Shown in pieces: positions 42,462-51,165 of a stretch of DNA of 64,000 bases. Each line of letters opens with the position of its first letter. Position 1 is the stretch's first letter. The stretch is from Stutzerimonas stutzeri (GTDB lineage: Bacteria > Pseudomonadota > Gammaproteobacteria > Pseudomonadales > Pseudomonadaceae). The position numbers were made by a program, and so were the translations under genes. Under the pieces are notes generated by a model, which worked only from the letters and a program-made list of their open reading frames with translations, did no database searches and was not told the origin of the DNA. Location: the NCBI GenBank assembly GCA_002339675.1, contig DDKB01000017.1:124001-188000 (forward strand), written 5' to 3'.

Positions 42462-43520
42462 TCAGTTATATACGATCAAATCTTGCTCGGTCTTCTTGTC
42501 CGAATAGGGGATCCCTCCCGTTGGATCGGCATAACCCACCGCCAGCAACATCACGGTGCGCTCGTGGTAGGCCAGTCCCAGTTTCTGTTCCAGCTTGCGT
42601 TCGGCCGACTCGATGTCCGGCCAGTTGATCGGACAGGTCGACAGGCCGAGGCTCTCGAAGGCGAGCATCAGCTGCATCGCTGCCAGCGAACCGTCGATGT
42701 AGACGACATGGCGGTCGCGCGCTTCGGGGTAGCAACCCAGATCGCCGACCACGGCGATGACGCAGGGCAGGTTGTCGTGAAAGCCGCCAGTGCCGCCGGC
42801 GCACTGGGCGATGTCGGCGGCCTTGGCCGCGTCATTGCTGACATAGAAGCGGAACGGCTGGCGGTTGCAGGCCGAGGGCGCGAGGCTGGCGGCGCGTACG
42901 GCCTGCTCGATCAGCGCGTTGCTGACGGGCTTGTCCTGGTACCAGCGCACCGAGCGACGGCGCCGGAACAGCACCAGCAGCTCGTCGTAGCTGACCGGGC
43001 ACGGCGGCAGCTCGCTGTGCGGGTAGGGCACGCAGCGGCTGGCATCGGGCTCGCCGGTGGTCGCGCTGAACTCGCGCCGCGCCGAGTCGATCCGCGGCGA
43101 ACTCTGCACCGCCGAGAAGTAGTCGGTCAGCACGTCATTGGCCCAGCGCTGCTGGCCGTTCACTACCCCGCCGCGGGTCGCATCGGCAAAGCAGCGCACG
43201 GTCGGGCCGATGTAGTCTTCGGCAAAGGTGGCGCGGCGCGGGCGCATGATCAGGCCCTTCTCCAGCCGGTGCACGTTACGCCGCAGGAAGGCGTCATTCT
43301 CACCCTTGCCTTGCATCAGCCGGGCGAATTGCAGCCGCCCGAGCAGCACGGCACGGTGTTCGCGATCAAACTCGCGGCTGACCAGGCAGTAGTACAGCGA
43401 GGCCAGAAAGCCGTTGCTGGAAAACAGCCGGACCAGACCCAGGCGTGTCCCGTCCCGCAGCGCCTTTAGCCTGTCCTTGAGCGGCTCGGGCAAGATTCGA
43501 ACTAGGGGCTTGAGGCTCAT
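42462..43520 (-). CDS. Nitroreductase-family protein of the polysaccharide cassette
   Basis: A 352-residue protein. The C-terminal half (about 185-352) is a nitroreductase-type flavin domain: RRRSVRWYQDKPVS, LAPSACNRQPFRF and a Gly-rich end. The N-terminal 180 residues form an unusual extension with LEKGLIMRPRRATFAEDY that I do not recognise. Such proteins turn up near pyruvyltransferases and F420-dehydrogenase-like proteins in polysaccharide clusters, so a redox step on a sugar or pyruvyl group is a guess. It overlaps the flippase gene by 4 bp. Confidence 0.75.
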   Translation of the reverse strand: MSLKPLVRILPEPLKDRLKALRDGTRLGLVRLFSSNGFLASLYYCLVSREFDREHRAVLLGRLQFARLMQGKGENDAFLRRNVHRLEKGLIMRPRRATFAEDYIGPTVRCFADATRGGVVNGQQRWANDVLTDYFSAVQSSPRIDSARREFSATTGEPDASRCVPYPHSELPPCPVSYDELLVLFRRRRSVRWYQDKPVSNALIEQAVRAASLAPSACNRQPFRFYVSNDAAKAADIAQCAGGTGGFHDNLPCVIAVVGDLGCYPEARDRHVVYIDGSLAAMQLMLAFESLGLSTCPINWPDIESAERKLEQKLGLAYHERTVMLLAVGYADPTGGIPYSDKKTEQDLIVYN

Positions 43521-44845
43521 CGGAAGGCTCCTACGGCACTGAATGCATAGCGAAACGGAGTGAAAAAGGATTTGGTCATCATGACGAACACCGGCCGGGT
43601 CTTCTTGTGCACCAGCAGCGCGGCATAGGAGGCGACCGCGTAGGAAATCAGCGTGGCCATGGCCGCGCCCTCACCGCCGTAATGCGGGATCAGCAGGGCA
43701 TTGAGGCCAATATTGGCCAGCGCGCCGAGGCCCTGGGTAATCAGGGAAAACATCAGCGCACCCTCGATCAGGATCCAGCGACTGAACGCGGCGCGCATGA
43801 AGATGAATACCCCCGCCCAGATATGGATGGTCAGGATCGAAGCGGAGTTCTGGTATTCGGCACCGAACAACAGCGAGATCACCGGTCCGGCGACCAGTGA
43901 CACCAGCAGCGCCACGGCGATGGCCAACACGAACAGCACGTCGAGCAGTTGCTGGAAGCGCAGGTTGAAGCGCGCCGGGTCCGCCTCATGCAGCTTGATC
44001 AACTTGGGGAAAAAGGACGCGACGATGGCAGTCGGCAGGAAATACCAGGCTTCGGAGAGCTGGGCCGCGACGGCATAGACACCGACTTCCTCGGCGCCGA
44101 CCATCCACTTGAGCATGACCTGGTCGATCTTCATGTAGATCACCGCGAAGATCGAGCCGAGGTAGATGATCCAACCCTGGCTCAGCAATTCCCGCGCCTT
44201 GGCGAAACTCGCCTTCCAGCTCATCAGCGACATGCGGGTGGTGCCCTTGTAGAGCACCGCGAGGATCAGCGCGGCGATCACGAATTGCGCGGCGTGGGCG
44301 AAGGCAAAGGCGATCACCCCTGCACCGCTGGCCACCAGCAACAGCTTCAGGCCCGCGGCCAACACCACCGAGCCGGACTTGGCCATGGCCGGGTACTTGG
44401 CCTGGACCTGCGATTGGAACCAGTATTCCACCACGTCGAAGGTCTGGAAGAAGATCGCCGTGGCGACGATCAGCAACATCCAGAACTCGGTCCCGCCCAC
44501 CTCCTCGAATAGCAGCGCATAGAGCAGGATCAGCACGAACCCGAGGGTCATGCCGGTGAGCTTGAGCATAAAGGTGGTGCCGAGGGTTTCCGGCACCGCG
44601 TTCGGTTGCTTGACCACCTCGCGCACCACCAGCCCGGCCAGGCCCATGTGGCCGGCCGAGGCGAAGATCGCCGTCATGGAGATGGCGTAGGCGAGGATGC
44701 CGAACTGTTCCGGCCCCAGGTAGCGGGCCAGCACGATCGCCATGAAAAAACCGACGCCGATGTTCAGCAGCCGCTCCGCCATCATCCACGAGGCGTTGAA
44801 AACGTAGTGCTTCAGTTTGTCGAACAGAGTCTTGATCGCTGTCAT
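43517..44845 (-). CDS. Polysaccharide flippase (MATE/Wzx-type)
   Basis: A 442-residue membrane protein with about 12-14 hydrophobic segments and an N-terminus (LLNIGVGFFMAIVLARYLGP) typical of Wzx/RfbX flippases. ATG 44845 (MTAIKTLFDKLKHYVF) is preferred to the open frame up to 45106, which is Arg/Ala-rich junk. It would flip a lipid-linked oligosaccharide across the inner membrane. It is first of the cassette. No glycosyltransferase or Wzy polymerase lies nearby. Confidence 0.85.
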   Translation of the reverse strand: MTAIKTLFDKLKHYVFNASWMMAERLLNIGVGFFMAIVLARYLGPEQFGILAYAISMTAIFASAGHMGLAGLVVREVVKQPNAVPETLGTTFMLKLTGMTLGFVLILLYALLFEEVGGTEFWMLLIVATAIFFQTFDVVEYWFQSQVQAKYPAMAKSGSVVLAAGLKLLLVASGAGVIAFAFAHAAQFVIAALILAVLYKGTTRMSLMSWKASFAKARELLSQGWIIYLGSIFAVIYMKIDQVMLKWMVGAEEVGVYAVAAQLSEAWYFLPTAIVASFFPKLIKLHEADPARFNLRFQQLLDVLFVLAIAVALLVSLVAGPVISLLFGAEYQNSASILTIHIWAGVFIFMRAAFSRWILIEGALMFSLITQGLGALANIGLNALLIPHYGGEGAAMATLISYAVASYAALLVHKKTRPVFVMMTKSFFTPFRYAFSAVGAFR

Positions 44846-45413
44846 CGAGTGGCCTGGCTCCTCAAGGCTGGCTCCGTGGCGGCAGACATTGCCTTTCAGT
44901 GGCGCTGGAGTGGCGACGGATAGCTGACAGCGTTTAGCCCGGCATGTTCCGACAGTCGATCGGCTCAAGCCGGCTCGCAGGCGCGTCGCTGGGCCAGCCT
45001 GGCGACCCTCGGCTGCCAGCCCTAACGCCTGCAGGCCAGGGCCCACGCGGGCTGCGCGCCGCGCCGCGCGAGACTGGGGCGGCCCGAGCCGGTGCGGCGA
45101 ACGCAACCATCCGACGGTCGGATCGGGCAGCGTGAGACAGAGGTCACAGGCGGCACACGGCCGGCCTCGGCTTAAGCTGATGGCTTTTTCATCTCAAAAG
45201 TGGAACTTTTGCCATCACGCTGCCTCTTAACCTCGGTGCCGCTGTTGGCCGCTTCCTGACCCGCCCCCGCGTCATGTAGCGCCTAGCAACAGCACCCAGC
45301 CTGCATGCCGCGGGCTGTGGCAAGGCTGCCGCGAAAGGCCTCGCAGGCGCCAGAATGGCGTTCAGGAATCGCTGCTCGGAGCAGCCACAGGGACAGGACT
45401 CAGCCCGCAACGC

Positions 45414-45449
45414 AAAAAAGCCCCGCATCGGCCGATGCGGGGCTTTTTT
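45414..45449. terminator. Strong bidirectional terminator
   Basis: A 36-bp perfect palindrome with A6 on the left, a G+C-rich stem around GCATCGGCCGATGC and T6 on the right. It functions in principle on both strands and isolates the tRNA from the flippase operon. Confidence 0.9.
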
Positions 45450-45523
45450 GTGTGGCACAGCCTGGCCCAGGCATGTGCCATGCGTCGCACCAGCCGGCAG
45501 CGGGACGGTGCGCGCCACCCGGA

Positions 45524-45560
45524 AACGACAAAGGCCCACCAGAGGTGAGCCTTTGTCGTT
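45524..45560 (-). terminator. Terminator-like hairpin after tRNA-Thr
   Basis: AACGACAAAGGC (45524-45535) and GCCTTTGTCGTT (45549-45560) form a 12-bp stem with an inner CACC/GGTG helix. It begins 9 bp beyond the 3' end of the tRNA; the following T-run is short. Confidence 0.65.
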
Positions 45561-45568
45561 GTTTCGTA

Positions 45569-45644
<76 letters not shown>

Positions 45645-45719
45645 GAAAAGATGGGCGCCATTATAGCCATTGCTCCGGGCGAGTAAACCGTTTGTTGCCA
45701 GTTGTTTGCGTCGGTTTGT

Positions 45720-46970
45720 TCATGTGCCTGCAATGGCGGCATCGCGTTCGGCGAGCAGCATGATGTTGCGCGGCGTCAGGTCGTGGTGACAGAAGGTGCC
45801 GAGGCGGACGCGATAGCCGTTTTCTGCCAGCAGCAGGGCCTGGTCGAGCACCAGCCAGAGTTCCAGCGGACGGCGGAACAGGGCGCGCACCAGCTCCAGG
45901 TTGCGCACCTGCGCCAGGCGCTGCCAGCCGTGGCGTTCCAGGGCAGCCCAGTCTTGCGCGCCGGGGGCGGGCAGGGCTTTGAGCTGGGCCAGGTCGCGGC
46001 AGTAGGTCTCGAAGGGCTTTTTCAGCCACGCGGCTGGCAGCGAAGGGGTGGGCAGATAGGCGTCGACACTGCGCAGCTGGCGCTGCAGGCGGTCGAAGCC
46101 CAGGCGCCAGGCCATCGACTGGTCGCGTTGATGGCATTCGCGGCGCCCGGCGGTGACCGTTTCGCTGAGCGGCAGACCGAGGTCGTCGCGTGTGAGCGCA
46201 AGTGCGGAGCGCCTGGCGCGCTGCGACAGGGCCCGGTAGTGCCTAGCCTGGGTGCGGTTGTAGCAGCAGGGGGCGATGGCAAGGCGTTGGCAGCCCCGGG
46301 AAATGCCCTGCTCGAGCAGGCGCACGTGCAGGTCACCACAGGCATGCAGGGCGACCGGCGTCACGCCGGGGTGAAGGTGCTCGGCCACGCCGTTGGCCAT
46401 GACGTCCTGCTGCTGGTGGCGCACCGAGACCCCCTGCTTCTCGCTGAGGTGTTGCCCAGCCGCGACCAGCGCCGCATCCCATTCCAGGCAGGAGGCCTGC
46501 TGGCCGCGCATGGCCAGGTAGCGGCCCAGGTGGCCCTTGCCGGCGCACCAGTCAATCCAGTGCTGCGGATCGTCCTCGGCAAGCGGCAGGGCGGCGGCGA
46601 AGGCCTGAATTTGCAGCCATTTGCGACCGGGCACGTCGACCGGGGCTGGCGTTGCGGCAAGCTGCGGCGCCGACAGCGGGGACAGGCTGCCGAGGGCGAC
46701 GGCCTGGGTTGCCAGCTCGGTAAAGGGCGCGGGTGCCGGCAAGTCGGCCGGGCAGGCCTGGGCGGCCTCGGCCTGCTCCAGCGAGCGCTGGCGCAGCCAG
46801 GTGGCCAGTTCCGGGTGCTCGCGTTCCCACGCCAGGCAGGGCTCGGTGAAGGGGCGGGGGCGCCAAAACGTTTGATGGCGCAGCAGGAAGGCGTTGAGCT
46901 GCTCGAAGCGTTCGGCCAGCAGGTCATGGCCGGTAGGGGCGGTGGGCATGGGTTGATTGGCGCTCGGCAT
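45720..46970 (-). CDS. SAM-dependent methyltransferase (class I, METTL25-like)
   Basis: The protein is about 416 residues from ATG 46970 (MPSANQPMPT); start choice is uncertain because the frame is open to 47042. The SAM-binding motif is DWCAGKGHLGRYLA, followed by CLEWDAAL, LHACGDLHVRLLEQ and the cysteine motif IAPCCYN, as in proteins that modify proteins or RNA (METTL25/RRNAD1 group). No target is known. It lies next to tRNA-Thr on the same strand. Confidence 0.72.
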   Translation of the reverse strand: MPSANQPMPTAPTGHDLLAERFEQLNAFLLRHQTFWRPRPFTEPCLAWEREHPELATWLRQRSLEQAEAAQACPADLPAPAPFTELATQAVALGSLSPLSAPQLAATPAPVDVPGRKWLQIQAFAAALPLAEDDPQHWIDWCAGKGHLGRYLAMRGQQASCLEWDAALVAAGQHLSEKQGVSVRHQQQDVMANGVAEHLHPGVTPVALHACGDLHVRLLEQGISRGCQRLAIAPCCYNRTQARHYRALSQRARRSALALTRDDLGLPLSETVTAGRRECHQRDQSMAWRLGFDRLQRQLRSVDAYLPTPSLPAAWLKKPFETYCRDLAQLKALPAPGAQDWAALERHGWQRLAQVRNLELVRALFRRPLELWLVLDQALLLAENGYRVRLGTFCHHDLTPRNIMLLAERDAAIAGT

Positions 46971-47010
46971 GGACGCCCATGATCGCGCTGTTCGCGCGGG
47001 CTGGAAAGCA

Positions 47011-47034
47011 AGACGCCCGTCGGAACGGGCGTCT
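47011..47034 (-). terminator. Terminator-like hairpin after the second TRAP large permease gene
   Basis: AGACGCCCGT (47011-47020), loop CGGA, ACGGGCGTCT (47025-47034) give a perfect 10-bp stem, 8 bp beyond the stop of the TRAP large permease. The T-run that follows on the minus strand is interrupted (TTGCTTT). Confidence 0.65.
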
Positions 47035-47041
47035 GGTTGCA

Positions 47042-48418
47042 TCAGTTGCCGTAGACCTGCTCCGGCAGCCAGGTCACCAGCCCGGGGAACTGGTAGGCGA
47101 TGATCAGCAGCAGCAACTGGATCAGGATGAACGGCACCACGCCCTTGTAGATGGTGCCGGTGGGCACTGATGGCGGGGTTACGCCGCGCAGGTAGAAAAG
47201 CGCGAAGCCGAACGGCGGCGTGAGGAACGAGGTCTGCAGGTTCAGCGCGATCATCACGCCGAGCCAGATCGGGTCCAGGCCCATGGCCAGCAGCACTGGC
47301 CCGACGATCGGGACGACCACGAAAGTGATCTCGATGAAGTCCAGGATGAAGCCGAGCAGGAAGATCACCAGCATCACCACGAAGAACGCACCGAGTACGC
47401 CCCCAGGCAGCTGGGCGAACACGTCTTCAATCAATACTTCGCCGCCAAACCCGCGGAACACCAGCGAGAACAGCGAGGCGCCGATCAGGATCAGGAACAC
47501 CATGGCGCTGATTTCAGTCGTGCCGTAGGCCACTTCACGCAACTGGCCGAAGTTCAGCTTGCGCTTGTACAGCGCCAGCACCATGGCACCCAGGGCGCCG
47601 AGGGCGGCGGCCTCGGTGGGGGTGGCGTAGCCGGCAAGGATCGAGCCGAGCACCGCGCTGATCAGCAGCAGCGGCGGCACCAGCGCGTTGATCAGCTTGC
47701 CCCACTCGATCGGACCGAGTTCCTCCTGCGGCAGGGCCGGCAGTTTCTTCGGTTGAAAAATGGCGACGCCGATGATGTAGAGGATATACAGGCCGACCAG
47801 CAGCAGGCCGGGGAGCAGGGCACCCACGAACAGGTCGCCCACCGAAACGGTCTTCGGCGAAAAGATGCCGAGTTTCAGCTGTGCCTGCTGGTAGGCGCTG
47901 GACATCACGTCACCCAGCAGGACCAGGACGATCGACGGCGGGATGATCTGCCCCAGCGTACCCGTGGCGGCAAGGGTGCCGGTCGAGATGGCCGGGTCAT
48001 AGCCGCGGCGCAGCATGGTCGGCAGCGCCATCAGGCCCATGGTCACTACCGTGGCGCCGACGATACCGGTGCTGGCGGCAAGCAGGGCGCCCACGACGCA
48101 CACGGAGATCGCCAGACCACCGCGCAAGGTACCGAACAGGCGTGACATGGACTCGAGCAAGTCTTCGGCGACGCGGCTCTTTTCCAGCATCACGCCCATG
48201 AACACGAACAGCGGCACGGCGAGCATCGTCTGGTTGTTCATGATGCCGAACAGGCGGTTGGGCAGTGCGCTCAGGTAACCGGCGTCAAAGGTGCCGGTGA
48301 CGATGCCGAGCCCGGCAAACAGCAGCGATACGCCGCCGAGGGTGAACGCCACGGGATAGCCGGCCATCAGGGCCGCGCAAATGCAGACGAACAGGAGTAT
48401 CGCCATCAGCTCAGCCAT
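47042..48418 (-). CDS. TRAP transporter large permease, second system
   Basis: A 458-residue DctM-family protein with about 12-13 membrane segments. It has GALLAASTGIVGATVVTMG, TGTLGQIIPPSIVLVLLGD and PTEAAALGALGAMV. Compared with dctM it has an insert after the GQIIPPS segment (AQLKLGIFSPKTVSVGD), a feature of the TakM/large DctM branch. It overlaps the small-permease gene by 8 bp. It partners with the TakP-like receptor coded divergently. Confidence 0.9.
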   Translation of the reverse strand: MAELMAILLFVCICAALMAGYPVAFTLGGVSLLFAGLGIVTGTFDAGYLSALPNRLFGIMNNQTMLAVPLFVFMGVMLEKSRVAEDLLESMSRLFGTLRGGLAISVCVVGALLAASTGIVGATVVTMGLMALPTMLRRGYDPAISTGTLAATGTLGQIIPPSIVLVLLGDVMSSAYQQAQLKLGIFSPKTVSVGDLFVGALLPGLLLVGLYILYIIGVAIFQPKKLPALPQEELGPIEWGKLINALVPPLLLISAVLGSILAGYATPTEAAALGALGAMVLALYKRKLNFGQLREVAYGTTEISAMVFLILIGASLFSLVFRGFGGEVLIEDVFAQLPGGVLGAFFVVMLVIFLLGFILDFIEITFVVVPIVGPVLLAMGLDPIWLGVMIALNLQTSFLTPPFGFALFYLRGVTPPSVPTGTIYKGVVPFILIQLLLLIIAYQFPGLVTWLPEQVYGN

Positions 48419-48956
48419 GCTTCACCTCCGGCGCCGGCAGGCGGCCGGTCATGATGTACGCGGCCTTGATGATTTCCGCGATGCCTTGCAGGGCCAGGCA
48501 GACCACCAGGATCAGAATGATGCTCTTCTGCAGGTAGACGAAGTGCAGCCCGCCCGATTCGCTGGAGCTTTCCAGCGTTGCCCAGGAGTTGGCCACGTAG
48601 TCCCAGCTCGCCCAGCCGAGGAACAGGCAGACCGGCAGAAGGAACAGGAGCGTGCCGAGTACTTCGACCAAGGCCTGGTAGCGAGGGCTGAATCGCTGAT
48701 AGAAGATGTCGACGCGGACGTGGCCGTTGCGTTGCAGGACCCAGGCGGCGGCGCCCATGAACACCAGGGCGTGGGCGTAGAGGACGGCTTCCTGCAGCGC
48801 CGTCGCGCCGATCCCGAAACCGTAGCGCAATACCACCACGACAGCGGTGCCGATGACCAGGAACAGCGTCAGCCAGGCACAGGCCTGGCCGAAGCGGGCA
48901 TTCAGGGCATCGATCAGCCTGGCCAGGCCGAGCAGAGGAGGGGCATGTTCCGACAT
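48411..48956 (-). CDS. TRAP transporter small permease, second system
   Basis: A 181-residue DctQ-family protein with four hydrophobic segments and the motif AAWVLQRNGHVRVDIFYQ between the second and third segments. Its start at ATG 48956 is divergent from the receptor gene 193 bp away; the shared region has the TACGTAGT repeats. Confidence 0.9.
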   Translation of the reverse strand: MSEHAPPLLGLARLIDALNARFGQACAWLTLFLVIGTAVVVVLRYGFGIGATALQEAVLYAHALVFMGAAAWVLQRNGHVRVDIFYQRFSPRYQALVEVLGTLLFLLPVCLFLGWASWDYVANSWATLESSSESGGLHFVYLQKSIILILVVCLALQGIAEIIKAAYIMTGRLPAPEVKHG

Positions 48957-49029
48957 GGCGGATCCTTTATTGTTATGGCCGAAGGCCGGCGATTCTAGGC
49001 GGCTGCGCGAAGTTGTCGCAACCGGCAGT

Positions 49030-49056
49030 ACTACGTACGTAGTGCCTGTACGTAGT
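49030..49056. promoter_or_regulatory. Candidate operator: ACTACGTACGTAGT plus TACGTAGT
   Basis: A 14-bp perfect palindrome at 49030-49043 includes TACGTAGT (49036-49043), which recurs at 49049-49056. The 13-bp spacing would place two sites just over one helical turn apart. Confidence 0.55.
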
Positions 49057-49131
49057 CACGGTGCTTGAGCGAAAGATAGCCATATGATAGCTAGAACTAC
49101 CTGGGTTCGGGGTTCCGATATTCAGCATTAC

Positions 49132-49139
49132 AACAACAA
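49132..49139 (+). promoter_or_regulatory. Hfq/Crc-type motif at the second TRAP receptor gene
   Basis: AACAACAA, an exact AANAANAA match, is directly followed by the SD (GGAG at 49140-49143). The same arrangement occurs at dctP. Confidence 0.55.
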
Positions 49140-49149
49140 GGAGTGACTT

Positions 49150-50253
49150 ATGAAACGTCGTCAAATTCTGGCCGCCGCTGGCGTGGGCCTGGCCGCAACC
49201 GCACTGGCCGGTTGCAACAAGGAAGCCGAGAAACCTGCCGGCAAGACCGAAGGCACCGCCAGCAACGAGAAATTCAGCTGGAAGATGGTCACCTCCTGGC
49301 CGAAGAACTTCCCTGGCGTGGGCGTCGGCGCGGAAAACTTCGCCAAGCGTGTCAACGAGATGAGCAATGGCCGGCTGACGGTCAAGGTCTACGCCGCCGG
49401 CGAACTGGTGCCGGCCCTGGAAGTGTTCGACGCTGTTTCCCGCGGCACCGCCGAGATGGGCCACGGCGCACCTTACTACTGGAAGGGCAAGGTGCCGGCC
49501 GCGCAGTTCTTCTGCGCCCTGCCGTTCGGCCCGAACGCCCAGGAAATGAACGCCTGGCTGCACTACGGCGGCGGTATCCAGCTGTGGGAAGAGGTCTACA
49601 AGCCCTATGGCGTATTGCCGATGGCCTGCGGCGCGACCGGTGTGCAGACGGCCGGCTGGTTCAACAAGGAAATGAACTCCGTCGATGACTTCAAGGGTCT
49701 GAAGATGCGCACCCCCGGCCTGGGCGGCGAGGTGCTGACGAAGATGGGCGGTACCGTGGTGAACATGCCGGCCGGCGAGATCTTCACCGCACTGCAGACC
49801 GGTGCCATCGACGCCACCGAGTGGATCGGCCCGTACAACGACCTGGCGCTGGGCCTGCACAAGGCGGCCAAGTACTACTACACCCCGGGCTGGCAGGAGC
49901 CGAACGTGACCTTCGAGCTGGACGTGAATCTGAAGGCCTGGGAAACCCTGCCCGACGACCTCAAGGCCATCGTTCGTTCGGCCGCACGCGCGGTCAACGG
50001 CGACATGCTCGACGACTACAACGCCAAGAACATGGAAGCCATGGAGCAACTGCGCGAGCAGGGCGTCGAAGTCCGCCGCCTGCCGGACGAAGTCCTGGCG
50101 CGCCTGAAGGAAGTCGCGGCCGAGGTGGTCGACAGCGCGGCGGCAGCCGATCCGGTCGCCAAGAAGGTCTGGGACCAGCAGAGCGCGTACCTCAAGCGCC
50201 TGTACGAATACGCCGAGCTGAACGAGAAGGACATTTACAACATCCGCGGCTGA
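49150..50253 (+). CDS. TRAP substrate-binding protein, TakP-like (probable 2-oxoacid receptor)
   Basis: A 367-residue receptor. The N-terminus MKRRQILAAAGVGLAATALAGC combines a lipobox (Cys22) with an RRQ start that may be a Tat signal. The mature part begins SWKMVTSWPKNFPGVGVGAE and has MRTPGLGGEVLTKMGG and GAIDATEWIGPYNDLALGL, the TakP/DctP7 pattern. Members bind pyruvate and other alpha-keto acids with a cation; substrate here is inferred. ATG 49150 follows AGGAG. Confidence 0.85.
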   Translation: MKRRQILAAAGVGLAATALAGCNKEAEKPAGKTEGTASNEKFSWKMVTSWPKNFPGVGVGAENFAKRVNEMSNGRLTVKVYAAGELVPALEVFDAVSRGTAEMGHGAPYYWKGKVPAAQFFCALPFGPNAQEMNAWLHYGGGIQLWEEVYKPYGVLPMACGATGVQTAGWFNKEMNSVDDFKGLKMRTPGLGGEVLTKMGGTVVNMPAGEIFTALQTGAIDATEWIGPYNDLALGLHKAAKYYYTPGWQEPNVTFELDVNLKAWETLPDDLKAIVRSAARAVNGDMLDDYNAKNMEAMEQLREQGVEVRRLPDEVLARLKEVAAEVVDSAAAADPVAKKVWDQQSAYLKRLYEYAELNEKDIYNIRG

Positions 50254-50273
50254 GGTTGACGCCGCTGCAACGA

Positions 50274-50301
50274 AAAACGCCGCCCTTCGGGGCGGCGTTT
50301 T
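50274..50301. terminator. Bidirectional terminator between the TRAP receptor and OsmC genes
   Basis: AAAACGCCGCCC, loop TTCG, GGGCGGCGTTTT: a perfect 12-bp stem with a UUCG tetraloop and T/A runs on each side. It serves both convergent genes. Confidence 0.92.
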
Positions 50302-50315
50302 GGTTTTACCGGCTG

Positions 50316-50741
50316 TCAGCCCTGCAGGGTCGCGTTCAGGCTGATCTTCGCGTTCAGCACGCGGGAGACCGGGCAGCCTTCCTTCGCCTTGTTGGCGATT
50401 TCGTCGAATTGCTCCTGGGTTGCACCCGGGACCTTGGCGGTCATGGTCAGGGCGACGGCGGTAATGCTGAATCCCTCGTCCTGCTTTTCCAGCGAGACCT
50501 CTGCGGTGGTCTCGATGCGCTCGGGCGTCAGGCCGGCCTGGCCGAGCATCATCGAGAAGGCCATCGAAAAGCAGCCCGCGTGGGCGGCGCCGATCAGTTC
50601 TTCCGGGTTGGTCCCTGGCGCGCCTTCGAAGCGGGTGTTGAAGCCGTACGGATTGTCTTTCAACGCACCGCTCTGAGTGCTGATGCTGCCTTTGCCGGTC
50701 TTCAGTTCGCCTTGCCAGACGGCGGATGCGGATTTCTTCAT
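50316..50741 (-). CDS. OsmC-family peroxiredoxin
   Basis: A 141-residue hydroperoxide reductase of normal length. The two active-site cysteines are visible in AAHAGCFSMAF and AKEGCPVSR. The acidic residue and Arg nearby in FEGAPGTNPEELIG fit OsmC/Ohr folds; the NPEELIGAAHAGC block marks OsmC. It reduces organic peroxides in the cytoplasm and is commonly induced by osmotic or stationary-phase stress. Confidence 0.9.
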   Translation of the reverse strand: MKKSASAVWQGELKTGKGSISTQSGALKDNPYGFNTRFEGAPGTNPEELIGAAHAGCFSMAFSMMLGQAGLTPERIETTAEVSLEKQDEGFSITAVALTMTAKVPGATQEQFDEIANKAKEGCPVSRVLNAKISLNATLQG

Positions 50742-50794
50742 GGGGTCTCCAGGATCGGTAGGGGTGGAGACCGGCGGCGCGCCGCCGGTCGCGA

Positions 50795-51100
50795 TTACTG
50801 TTCCGCCGCGAGCAGCGCGCTGGCCAGCTCCATGTCGCTGGCGTTCAGGCCAGGTTGCTCGCTGCGCAGCTTGCTCAGCGCCGCTTCGAGGTAGGGGCCG
50901 CGAATCGCGCCGTCGCTGGCGACAAAACTGCCGGCGTCCTCACGGGCGGCGGCGACCTGTTTGTCGTCCTTGAACGTCATGTAGGTCGAGGCCGTGGTCG
51001 CGCCTGAGGACAGGACCTGGCGGACGAAGCCGCTGTCGGCCAGCGCCGCGCCAAAGGGGATACAGCTCAGGGTGAGTGCCGCCAATACTGTTCTGCGCAT
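50795..51100 (-). CDS. DUF2388 secreted protein
   Basis: A 101-residue protein with a signal peptide (cut after ALA, about residue 21). The mature part has SGATTASTYMTFKDDK and ASDGAIRGPYLEAAL, hallmarks of the DUF2388 family restricted to pseudomonads. Function unknown. No close operon partner: OsmC lies 53 bp downstream on the same strand. Confidence 0.75.
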   Translation of the reverse strand: MRRTVLAALTLSCIPFGAALADSGFVRQVLSSGATTASTYMTFKDDKQVAAAREDAGSFVASDGAIRGPYLEAALSKLRSEQPGLNASDMELASALLAAEQ

Positions 51101-51165
51101 GATGGGTGCCTCCGCTGGTTACCTCTCAAGAGAGTAGCGGGCGCCCGGCAGAGTTCCTCGACGCC

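Larger units (their letters stand above)
44846..45568. other. 723-bp non-coding stretch between the flippase and tRNA-Thr
   Basis: I find no credible gene here. It holds two terminators near its right end (45414-45449, 45524-45560) and an AT-rich inverted repeat CAAAAGT/ACTTTTG (45195-45211) nested between GATGGC and GCCATC (45179-45216). That repeat could mark a regulatory site for the flippase operon. The open frames in this stretch have poor starts or run across the tRNA. Confidence 0.55.
48957..49149. promoter_or_regulatory. Divergent control region of the second TRAP system
   Basis: This 193-bp region separates the permease genes from the receptor. It contains the perfect palindrome ACTACGTACGTAGT (49030-49043) and a second TACGTAGT 13 bp on (49049-49056). 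Dyads of the TAC-N-GTA type suit LuxR/NarL-type response regulators, but no such gene lies within the window. An AACAACAA motif and AGGAG lie before the receptor start. Confidence 0.6.

Noticed and set aside
44944..45135. Short plus-strand open frame in the gap upstream of the flippase gene
   Set aside because: Arg/Ala/Gly-rich, no SD and no similarity to a known family.
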